A stretch of DNA of 64,000 bases from Castor canadensis (lineage: Eukaryota > Chordata > Mammalia > Rodentia > Castoridae). Positions 1 through 11,000 of this stretch are shown here, in pieces (the first letter of the stretch is position 1; every line of letters starts with the position of its first letter). Made by a program: the position numbers and the translations under genes. The notes beneath the pieces were generated by a model. That model was not told where the DNA came from, did no database searches, and was given only the letters and a program-made list of their open reading frames with translations. The stretch covers positions 24,112,353-24,176,352 of the forward strand of contig NC_133387.1 in NCBI RefSeq assembly GCF_047511655.1, in the 5' to 3' direction.

Positions 1-2275
1 TTAGGCAAGAAGAAGGAATAAAAGGAATACAAATAGGTAAAGAAACTGTCAAAATATCCCTATTTGCAGACGACATGATCCTATACCTCAAAGACCCAAA
101 AAACTCTACTCAGAAGCTTCTAGACATCATCAATAGCTATAGCAAGGTAGCAGGATATAAAATCAACATAGAAAAATCATTAGCATTTCAATGAGCAAAC
201 TGAAAAAGAATGTATGAAAACAATTCCATTTACAATAGCTTCAAAAAAAATCAAATACCTAGGTGTAAACCTAACAAAAGATGTGAAAGACCTCTACAAG
301 GAAAACTATACACTTCTGAAGAAAGAGATTGAGGAAGACTATAGAAAGTGGAGAGATCTCCCATGCTCATGGATTGGTAGAATCAACATAGTAAAAATGT
401 CGATACTCCCCAAAGTAATCTACATGTTTAATGCAATTCCCATCAAAATTCCAATGACATTCATTAAAGAGATTGAAAAATCTACTGTGAAATTTATATG
501 GAAACACAAGAGGCCACGAATAGCCAAGGCAACACTCAGTCAAAAGAACAATGTAGGAGGTATCACAATACCTGACTTCAAACTATATTACAAAGCAATA
601 ATGATAAAAACAGCATGGTACTGGCACAAAAACAGACATGAAGACCAGTGGAACAGAATAGAGGACCCAGATATGAAGCCACACAACTATAACCAACTTG
701 TCTTTGACAAAGGAGCTAAAAATATATGATGGAGAAATAGCAGCCTCTTCAACAAAAACTGCTGGGAAAACTGGTTAGCAGTCTGCAAAAATCTGAAACT
801 AGATCCGTGTATATCACCCTATACCAACATTAACTCAAAATGGATCAAGGATCTTAATATCAGACCCCAAACTCTAAAGTTGATACAGGAAAGAGTAGGA
901 AATACTCTGGAGTTAGTGGGTATAGGTAAGAACTTTCTCAATGAAACCCCAGCAGCACAGCAACTAAGAGATAGCATAGATAAATGGGACCTCATAAAGC
1001 TAAAAAGCTTCTGTGCATCAAAAGAAATGGTCTCTAAACTGAAGAGAACATCCATAGAGTGGGAGAAAATATTTTTCAACTATACATCAGACAAAAGACT
1101 GATAACCAGAATATATAGGGAACTTAAAAAACTAAATTCTCCCAAAACTAATGAACCAATAAAGAAATGGGCAAGTGAACTAAACAGAACTTTCTCAAAA
1201 GAAGAAATTCAAATGGCCAGAAAACACATGAAAAAATGCTCACCATCTCTAGCAATAAAGGAAATGCAAATTAAAACCACGCTAAGATTCCACCTCACCC
1301 CATTAGAATAGCCATCATCAGCAACACCACCAACAACAGGTGTTGGCGAGGATGCGGGGAAAAAGGAAACCTCTTACACTGTTGGTGGGGATGTAGACTA
1401 GTACAACCACTCTGGAAAAAAATTTGGAGGCTACTTAAAAAGCTGGACATCGATCTACTATTTGATCCAGCAATACCACTCTTGGGGATATACCCCAAAG
1501 ACTGTGACACAGGTTACTCCAGAGGCACCTGCACACCCATGTTTATTGCAGCACTATTCACAATAGCCAAGTTATGGAAACAGCCAAGATGCCCCACCAC
1601 TGACGAATGGATTAAGAAAATGTGGTATCTATACACAATGGAATTTTATGCAGCCATGAAGAAGAACGAAATGTTATCATTCGCTGGTAAATGGATGGAA
1701 TTGGAGAACATCATTCTGAGTGAGGTTAGCCTGGCCCAAAAGACCAAAAATCGTATGTTCTCCCTCATATGTGGACATTAGATCAAGGGCAAACACAACA
1801 AGGGGATTGGACTATGAGCACATGATAAAAGCGAGAGCACACAAGGGAGGGGTGAGGATAGGTAAGACACCTAAAAAACTAGCTAGCATTTGTTGCCCTT
1901 AATGCAGAGAAACTAAAGCAGATACCTTAAAGCAACTGAGGCCAATAGGAAAAGGGGACCAGGAACTAGAGAAAAGGTTAGATAAAAAAGAATTAACCTA
2001 GAAGGTAACACCCACGCACAGGAAATCAATGTGAGTCAATGCCCTGTATAGCTATCCTTATCTCAACCAGCAAAAACCCTTGTTCCTTCTATTATTTCTT
2101 ATACTCTCTCTTCAACAAAATTAGAAATAAGGGCAAAATAATTTATGCTGGGTATTGAGGGGGTGGGGGGGAGAGGGAGGGGGTGGAGTGGGTGGTAAGG
2201 GAGGGGGTGGGGGCAGGGGGGAGAAATGAACCAAGCCTTGTATGCACATATGAATAATAAAAGAAAAAAAAAGAG
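1..2275 (+). mobile_element. L1 retrotransposon, 3' half (ORF2 C-terminal part and 3' UTR), broken
   Basis: The translation shows L1 ORF2 reverse transcriptase from its FADDM catalytic motif (about 66-80) through the C-terminal zinc-knuckle-like GCGEKG region to the SLICGH end near 1781. There is at least one frame change near 195-214, a stop at 727-729 and another frame change near 1311, so it is not active. The 3' UTR has a G-rich tract and ends in an A-rich tail after AATAATAAAAG. The left end is outside the window. It lies in CPA5 intron 8, antisense to the gene. Confidence 0.92.
2158..2222 (+). repeat. G-rich polypurine tract in the L1 3' UTR
   Basis: About 65 nt dominated by G runs of 3-6 separated by A, T or C. 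This is a typical rodent L1 3' UTR feature and could fold into G-quadruplexes on the plus strand. Confidence 0.8.
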
Positions 2276-4981
2276 AGAAGTATCTGGGTCCCTCTGTCAC
2301 CACTGAAAAGAGCTGCCAATGAGAATCACCTGCCTATACTGGACTTTGTGTGCATGCAGAATAAATGTTTAATGTGTTAAAACACTAAGATCTGGAGGTG
2401 TATTTGTTGCTGCTGTATACCCTGGTCTCATACATCAGAGGAGTTGTAGCCACACCATAGCCCAGCGGCTGTCCTTTGGGTAAGTCCTGACTGCATTTGC
2501 TTTGGAAAGGCAAACATGTCTCAGAAAGCATCCAGAGATGACAGGGAAGGGATTCCCCTATCAGCGATCTTTTGACTGACCCTTCTTAGGTACACTGCTG
2601 GTTGAAATTTAGTGTCTGCTCAAGCTTTGCCCCAGGCATGGCCCAAGGTGCACCATAGTCTTGGAGGGAGGAAGAAAAGAGAAAATGAGAACAGATCCCC
2701 TTCATCGCCTGAGGCTGGTCTGGGAAACGCAAATGCAAGAGGCCTTTGAGAATTCTTCTTGGGACCTACTTGGGTTTGAGGGCTGAGAAGAGCTGTGCTT
2801 CTAATTTCTAATCTCTGACAAGTTAGATTTGTTCCTAACTCCTTCCTTCCTCTTCCACTCCTGTGTGGTCCTCTCTTGCCAAAGGCCATGTCATGGAGGT
2901 CTGAACTGGGCTGGGCAGGATTTGTGGGGTTTGAACACATAGGGAGGACCCTCCCCCCTTCCTCCTCTCCTTTCTTCCTGAAATGGCTGCACTCAAGCCT
3001 GAATCAGAGGTCAGGGATCCCCCCACCTTCTGAAGCTTCTTCCTGAGGATGTCAGAGTGCCTCTCTTGCAGGCTGCAGCAAAATGGCCCTCCCTAAGAGC
3101 ACAGGTAAGGGTGGGAATGGTGGGAGGGATGGTCTAGGGAGCTCACGACACAGTAATTAAGTTAAGGCAGTAATAAAACTAAACAAAATCTTGCTGCCTG
3201 AGTCATCAACATAGACAATCGCTATTTCTGGCCACAGGCAGCCCAGAGGCCATTCTATCACCAGGGAGCACATCCCCGGGGTGGGGGACACTGGTTAGAA
3301 GGGGACATGCCTGCAGTGATGGATACTCCCCTCCACCCAAGCTGGTATGGGCCCTGCTAACAGTGGCCCTGTTTGTTTGTCTGCCAAGAGCTTCTGCACC
3401 TGCTGCACTTCCTGGGCAGAGCCTGGGAGGCTGAAAGCTTTATCTGTGTTTGCAACCCACGCAAGGAAAGCAGTTCCCCTGCCAACGACCAGGTGGCTTT
3501 GCCCAAATATGGAGAAATACTTCAGGCCATTAGTTCTGGTTTGAGCTAAGCAGAATAAACTAATCTTCCCCTGACCAAATGGGAATTAGCTGCCTGCCTC
3601 TCTGACGTTCACAGTCAAGGTCCCCTGAGCCTGCCTGTTTCACAAGTACCTGCTAATGGATTCATTAGCTATTTATTTTTCCTTCTCCAAAAATGTAATT
3701 TGCAGCAAAGGGAAGTCTCTGAAAGGACATGGTAAATTATTAAAAGCAGTAATCTTTAGGTAGTGGGATTATGGGAGCTTTTCTGTCCCTTTGGGTTTTT
3801 TTTTTTCATAGTTTTTTTTTTTAACATTGTACACATACAATTTTTTCTTCCTGTGGAGAAACCCACAAAAGTTATTTTCTTCAAGAGGTCATTTGTCTTT
3901 CTGCTGGCTGGGCTGTGTCATTATCAGTAGCACCAACTGCAATTAGTTCTGAGAGGCCATATGGATGTCTACCCTGGGCAAGCCTGGTCATCTAGGAGGT
4001 GGGAACGCCTAATTTCATAGTCATGTTCCTGCACAGTGGTGTTACACGCACACTGGGGTCTTGCTCCCAGGGCTTGAGAACAATCATTATTTTTCAATGT
4101 GAACAAACACCAAGAAGCCAGATTTTCAGAGCCATAAACATCTAGATCTAGAATGTTCTGTCATTGCTCTGGCCACCAGCCTATGGTTCTACTTGTCAAC
4201 AGTGGCACTGTACCGTGGAGTGTAGTACCACATCTGGGGACTGAGGGCTGTGTGAGCTCCGGGAACTCCATCCTAGCCTACGCCCAGCATCCTACCCAGA
4301 AAATGCTGCCTGCTTGACGTCCATGGGCAATCTCTGGACTTTCTGGAGGATTCAGTTTCTCTATCTAGTCCCTCGGCCCCTAGCACATGAGGGAGAGAGA
4401 GACAATCATGGAGAAACACCAAGGAACTCAACAGAACTTCAAGAATGCGCAAGCTCTCCAAACTGCCACTAAGTTATGGGACAAAAATAAAAGCCAGGCT
4501 CCAGTCAGCTCTGATGATAAGGACTTGGCTAATTCTATATTTGAACTATTGTTCTGACCTCCCCAAATTTCCGGTCACAGCTCTCAGGAAGCAAGTTCAA
4601 GGCATTTCCTTGTGTTGTGCTCCTTTTAGGAAAGGGCTGGGGACACTCTGGGGGCACTATAAGCTCTGGACAACCGCCAAGATTAGTTTGTACCTCCTTG
4701 GGTCTTTCTCTTCCATTGCAGTTCATCCTCATTTCAGGAACAAAAGATGACTTGGCCTATGTATACATTTGGCACACATGCAACCTCTCCCCACATCCCA
4801 TGGCCAGTCTTAGTTAGGTACGTGCTTGCCTGGCCCTGGTAGTGACTCACACATATTAGCAAATGATGTCCCTGCCTCCCAAATTATGAGTCAACACAAT
4901 CTGACAGTGTGAGAGAGCCTACCAGGGACTAACAACCCCTTCTCCAGCAGCCCTGTCATCCAGGCCAACAGACTGTCATAC
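2276..4981. other. CPA5 intron 8, right-hand part
   Basis: I looked on the minus strand for CPA5 exon 9 (third zinc ligand in an HSYSQ context) and did not find it. The stretch holds short homopolymers near 3798-3830 and no repeat or coding region I can name. Confidence 0.6.
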
Positions 4982-5072
4982 CTCCAAAGCCTGACTTCCA
5001 GTTCCTGTTCAGATCCACGCCAATGCAGAAGATGCCGGGTCTGCTTGACTTGTTCTTCCGCCATAAGCGGTT
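4982..5072 (-). CDS. CPA5: CPA5 coding exon 8 (R254, N271/R272), last exon in the window
   Basis: 91 nt, residues 250-279 and one base of 280. NRLWRK gives R254, C265 is half of the disulfide, and DLNRNW gives N271/R272. CPA5 has Leu where CPA4 has Pro in DPNRNW. The donor is GGAG|GTATGA; the next exon is beyond the left edge. Confidence 0.95.
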
Positions 5073-8000
5073 CTGAGAAAGCCCAGGTCAGGCGACCTTA
5101 TTCATTGGGCCAGGGATGGGAGTGCTGACATGAAGGAGGGTCTGGTAGGATAGGGAGGAGCAAAGGAAAGGAACCTCCAGGACAGGGTGGGTTGGCATGG
5201 GGCTGAACCAAGGCTGCATATCAGATACACTGTGAAGTCGGGCTTTGGGGAGAGGCCTGAGCACAGGCTGCCAGTGGTGGCCATCCCTGGGCAGGTGCAG
5301 GAGGTTGGAGGGCAGGAGGCCTCAGTCACAAAATCTGAGCAGCGCAGCCCTCCAGCCCTCAGCCAGGCTCTTTGCAGGAAGTCCCTGAAGGGGCTGGCTC
5401 CAGAGGCCACAGTGACCTTTCCCTGGCCCTTCCCAGAGCTGACCCCTGCCCCACGCTCCATGGGTGCCCTCACCATGCTGTGGGTAAAAGCAAACCCATC
5501 AGGATTAGTGACAATCTCTATGAAGATGTCCATGGCTTTCAATATATCTGTCAGGATGAGGTCTTTGCCGTGTACACTGACAATCTGAAAGAAAGGTTAA
5601 TGGATGGGAGACCCAGCTGGGCTATCCTCAGAGGTAGAGCAGGACATTTGCACAGGATGAGGTGGTATTAGCCATCAGGTACATTCCCATTCAGAACCAA
5701 AGGCTTGGATTCGAAATAGCTGGAAGGCAGAGGACAGATGTGGCCTCTGTGCTACAAAAGGCCAGAGCACGTGGTAGCTGTTAGAGGGGAGAAAGAGATA
5801 AAGTGCTCTGAATTTAAAGGAACTGAGTCTAATTTTTCAATTGGAAGCTGAGCAGTTGCTCCCCCAGTCCCAGCCCTGTCATGGCTGCCCCTGTGCAGGT
5901 CCCTCAGCACAGGTCCTTGCTCACCTTCTTGGCAATCCAGATGCCTGTGGCATGGGTGATCCACTCCCGAGAGTGAATGCCAGTGTCAATCCAAACAGCT
6001 GGGCGCTGAAAGCCTCCAGTACTGAACTGGGGGAAAGAACAAGATCCCAAGCAGAGGTGTGACCAGAGACAGCTATGGTATTATCCCTGGGCTACCTGAA
6101 AGGAGGCCCCAAATGTTTCCTCACTGCCTAGGATGGATCCATGAGCCATACGCACTTAGCCCCAGAGAGGGGGTACATGTAGGTACCTGTGTATGTCTCC
6201 AGAAGTGCATATACCCATGATGTACACATGTGTGAGGACCTTTGGCTTGTGGTGGTACTCATTGGAGGGCAAAGTGATCAAGCCAGAAGCACAGAATTTC
6301 CAGAGCTGGGGGTATATTAAGAGTAGTGTTTCTCAAACTTTAATGGGTCCATGTAGCCTTCAGAAATCGTACTAAAATGCAGTTCTGGTTAAGTAAGTCT
6401 GGAAGGGGTTTGTCATTCCTCACCTAAACACTTCCTGGTGATATGAGCACCACTGTACAAGGCTACCCTTTGAATAGCAAGGTCTCAGACAACAGTAAAG
6501 ACACTACAACTAGATCTGGTTGGGGATGGAAACAGAAACAGGTCGAGTCAAGGGTCAAGTTGAGCAAGGACACGTGGCTGTTCAGAAACAGACACCTGAG
6601 CCTTGGCAAGAGTACAGGGCCTGTTGGTCCTGACAGCTGATGTCAGGGACACTGCGTGGCCCACAATCCTGGGTGCCCTTTAGCATACATGCTAAGAATT
6701 GTTCTCCAGTGGGCTCTACACTCATCCTTCCTGCCGCAGTTGTCATATTTGCTCAAGCTCTGTTCCAGTGGCCCCTGGGAAGAACTGGGAGTCTTCCCAG
6801 AGACTCAGACCTATCTATAGGGTTGCCTGAGCCAGATGACCTCAGTCACTGTCAAATGAACCCTCAGTGTACTTTTCCTATTTAATAGACAAGCAACCAA
6901 GTCAATAGGAAGAACACTGACTCACCTACCCAAGTTCAGGGTGACAACTGCCACTCTGTTGCTCCACCTCCTCAGCAACCCTCCCACTACTTCCTGATCA
7001 GGTCACTGCACTGCCACCTGCCCACACCTACAAGGGTGAGTCCCTAAATGCCACAATCTCAAAGTTCACGGGTCACCTGAGGACAGCCATATACACACCT
7101 TCCTTCTGCCCAAAACTTCCACTTAGCCACTATCCCATGAGCTCCATGTCATGCCAGAGGTTCTCACTTTGAGTTCACTAGTTGGCACAGTGAACTTTTA
7201 CCTTCAGGACAAAAATGGATCGATTTTCGAAGCTGTTGCCAATATGAATTTTGGAGACGATATCTGAGTGCTCAGTTACAAAGTTGTCAATCCAGCTATA
7301 TATCTGAAAGCAATGAAGTCTGTCAGACTGGCCACTTAGTGCAAAAAGCCATCTTGATATTCTCCTTTTCCATCCTAGCTTCACTGCTTTTTCCCCCTTT
7401 CTCCCCACTTTTATCCTGTTTTATTAGATTCTTTTCCTAATAAACTTTACTATTACTTTTACTAAAAAGAAAGAAATATAAGAAAGAAAATGGATCCTCT
7501 ATTTACAGGTCTTTAAAATGAGAAGAGTAATGATAATAACAGAGTGGATGATATCAACAATGGTACATCATCCTTTATAGGCAAAATGAGATCAGTGCCT
7601 TGAATTTCTTTCTGGAGTGGACTTTCCTATGCCTTCCTTATATATTCTCCCTTATAAACAAGTCACCATTGGTCACACCTGCCCTGGCTTGCTATCACTG
7701 TGATTACGGGCTTTCTCTAACAAAGGCAACTCTGGTGGATTCTCCAAACATGGCTCTCCAATGTGCCTGGCTTCCCGCCCCTCATACCTCCAAGCACTCA
7801 CAGATGGGCCACTGAGTGCCAGGACTAGTCTTGAAAAGAGGTCAATGGATTACTAGCCAGGAAATGGGAGCTTCTGCCTACTCTGCCTGGCCTGGAATGG
7901 GTCTCTGCCTTAGTGTGCAATCATAGACCCTTCACTCCCTTCCATGCCTGCCTAGGGCTGTACTGCTGACCTGCAATCCTCGCTACCTGCATCCTGGCTT

Positions 8001-11000
8001 CTGGACCTCTTTAAACTGCTTGTATGACTAACAGACCTTCATCTGATGTCTACTCTGCACTCCCCAAATTCACAGTCTCCCTAGACCCCAGCATCCCTCA
8101 CTGGTCTCTCTGCCTGAGCCTATAGATTTCAAGGAGCTCAGAGACACAATAGACTCTGAACCTCCACAGACCGACCTACCTCCTCTAGGGTGTGGTAAGA
8201 AGAATAGCTGAAGCTATTGGTGCTGCGCTCCCGCCGGCGGGATTTCGCCATGGCTTCTCTCTCCTCATTCAGCAGAACCTAGGAGATAGGAACACACACT
8301 GGAGGGGAAGGAGCTGCGCTGGCTGGCCTCTTCTCAGTTGTGCGTAAAGACCCGCATCAACACGGGAATGAGCCACCATGAGCACATGCAGCAAAACAGA
8401 TGTTTTCTGCCCATTTTCCAAATGAGCATGGAACAAGGCATCTGAAGACCTGGTACTAAGTCTGCCTCCGCCACCAGCTTGCTGTGGCCTGTTTCCTCGG
8501 CTCGAAAATTGGAACAGCAATATCTGTTGGGCTACCTCATATGATAAAATACAATAATGGGTATGAAGGCGTGCTGGAAAAGACGTTAACATCCACTGCC
8601 AGCATTGCTCTGGCCCTTATAAACTTGCTGTTGAGTCAAGACCCACGCAGAACCATGGGCACTGACCCTGGGGAAACCAAGAACTCTGCTGGTCCCCAAA
8701 CCTTGACTCTCCTCCTGGAAGGAAGCCTAACAACTGGTGTCCATCTTGACTCGCCATGTTAACTGCCTCCTAAACACAGCTTAGGTGAGCCAAAAGCAAT
8801 GTCCCTAGATAGCAGGTTGTGTTGGCACGTCCCTCTGACCATAGGGCAGGCAGGCAAGTGCCTAGGTTGAGTTGACTACTTAATGCTCATGTCATCCACA
8901 CTGTCCTGGGATACGTCCCAGCTTGGGTCACCGTGAGATGGGTAGGGAACCTTATCTTGGTATCCGGAGGCTGAAGTGCCCCACACTGATTGTCCCACGT
9001 GGGAAGGTACAGGCCCCTCTGCCACAGAGGATGCTTATCGCAATCTTGTCAACCCAAAGGGGCCTCTCAGTTGCACCTCTGGGTTACAAGTCCGGATGAC
9101 GCTGTATTTTGGACCAGTGCCTCTGGTTTGTCAAGTGTCTTTATTCTCGTGATCTCACTGGATATGGTCACATGACAGATGCCAGGGCAGGAATTAACTC
9201 TATGTGTTTTGGAGATAAAGCAGATTGAGGAGGTGACAGCACTTAATGGCAAGGCTAATAAGTGACAGAGGTGATATTAAGAACCAGATATTCTAGTTCC
9301 TAGACTTGGAATCCTTAAGCCTAGCAATCAAAACTAAAGGCCAACAAAAAAAGTATACATACATAGGTATGAATAACTGTGTGTGTCTGTGAAGTCTGAG
9401 AACTCCATCATGAACCCCTCCCCCATAACGGACTGTGAGCTTGCTAGGCAAGCTCTCTTCCACTTGAGCCACAAACCTCAGTCCTTTTGCTTTCAGTTTA
9501 TTTTTCAGATAGGGTAGTGACTAACTTTTGCCCAGGCTGATCTGGGACTGAGATCTGCCTCCCTCCACCTCCAAAGTAGCTGGAATTACAGATATGCACC
9601 ACCACACACAGCACCATCATAGTATTCTTGCAATTAAAAAGTTTTTTAAAACAATGAAATATTAAGTATTCTCAAGCATAGGAAAGCAAGACAGTAAAAT
9701 GTTAAAAAAAAAATCTACACCAAAATGCTAATGACACCTATTAGTATAGGAAGATTAAGACAAGGAATTTTTTCTTTTCTATTTTTACGTTTTAGAAAAA
9801 TGCTTACTTCATTAAGGATTTTTTTTTCTTTTGTGGTACTAGGTCTTGAACTCAGGGCCTACACCTTGAGCCATTCCACCAGCCCAATTTTTTTGTGATA
9901 AGGTTTTTCGAGATAGGGTCAAGGAAACTATTTGCCCAGGCTGGCTTTGAACTGTGATCCCCTCGATCTCTGCATCCGCAATAGCTAGGATTACAGAAGT
10001 GAGCCACTGGTGCCTGGTGAGTAAGGATTTTTAAATGAATGATACCAAAATCAAAAGCCCTAATGGCTAATGAAGTAGCACCTGTGAGATCTGGGCCTGA
10101 ATTCTGGAGCTGAAAGAGAAGACCCCTTTCCCCTGCTATAGATGAGACCCCTGCCCGGGACTCACTCATCCCTGAGGACCCAGTCCACTTGCTCATGACT
10201 CTCAAGCTCATAGATTTCAAAATGAGACTGGCAGTCATTGCCTGGGGCTCATTCTTTTATGTCTGAGCACCGTCTACATGCTACCCTGTTTTTTGGTTTT
10301 GTTTTTTTTTTTTGTGGGACTTGGGTTTGAACTCAGGGCTTCATGCTTGCAAAGCAGGCACTCAACAACTTAAGTCACACCTCCAGTCCATTTTGCTCTG
10401 GTTATTTTGGAGATGGGGCATTGTGAACTATTTGTCCAGGCTGACCATGAACTACAATCCTCTGGATCTCAGTCTCCCAAGTAGCTAGGATTATAGGTGG
10501 GAGCCACTGACCCCCTGCAAGGCAATCTTTTTTTTTTTCCCAGTATTGGGACTTGAACTCAGGGTCTACACCATTTTTTGTGAAGGATTTTTCGAGATAG
10601 GGTCTTGTGAACTATTTGCCAGAGCTGGCTTTGAACTGAGATCCTCCTGATCTCTGCCTTCTGAGTAGCTAGGATTACAGGCATGAGCCACCAGCACCCG
10701 GCTTGAAAGGCAATCTTAACGGCAATGTTTTCTTAGCTGGGCTGGCCAGGCTGGAGCAGGGGTTCCCACTTGGCAACGCTTGGATTACTGCTTATGCTAG
10801 ACATAGCTGGAGGAGATCTGATTCTCACTGGTCACTCACAAGCACCACCCTGGGAAGAAGTTCTAGCAAAAGGAATGTGTCTTCTTCCCAGGAAATCCAT
10901 CCAAATCACAGTGGCCCACCGTGACTGATGTGTGCCTACCACCATGGGCTGGTACAACCAGCTGTGGCGAGCAGCTGCCAGGAGAGCAGCTGGACTGGGG

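Larger units (their letters stand above)
5073..8179. other. CPA5 introns 7, 6, 5 and 4
   Basis: Introns at 5073-5473, 5585-5924, 6027-7201 and 7304-8179, between recognised exons. They look largely repeat-free. Open frames here, such as 5102-5542, are exon read-through. Confidence 0.6.

Noticed and set aside
214..1902. Several plus-strand frames that look like reverse-transcriptase genes
   Set aside because: All are pieces of one broken L1 ORF2; frame changes and stops separate them, so they are not independent genes.
5102..5588. Overlapping open frames on both strands
   Set aside because: The minus-strand frame is CPA5 exon 7 read through its donor, and the plus-strand frame is its shadow.
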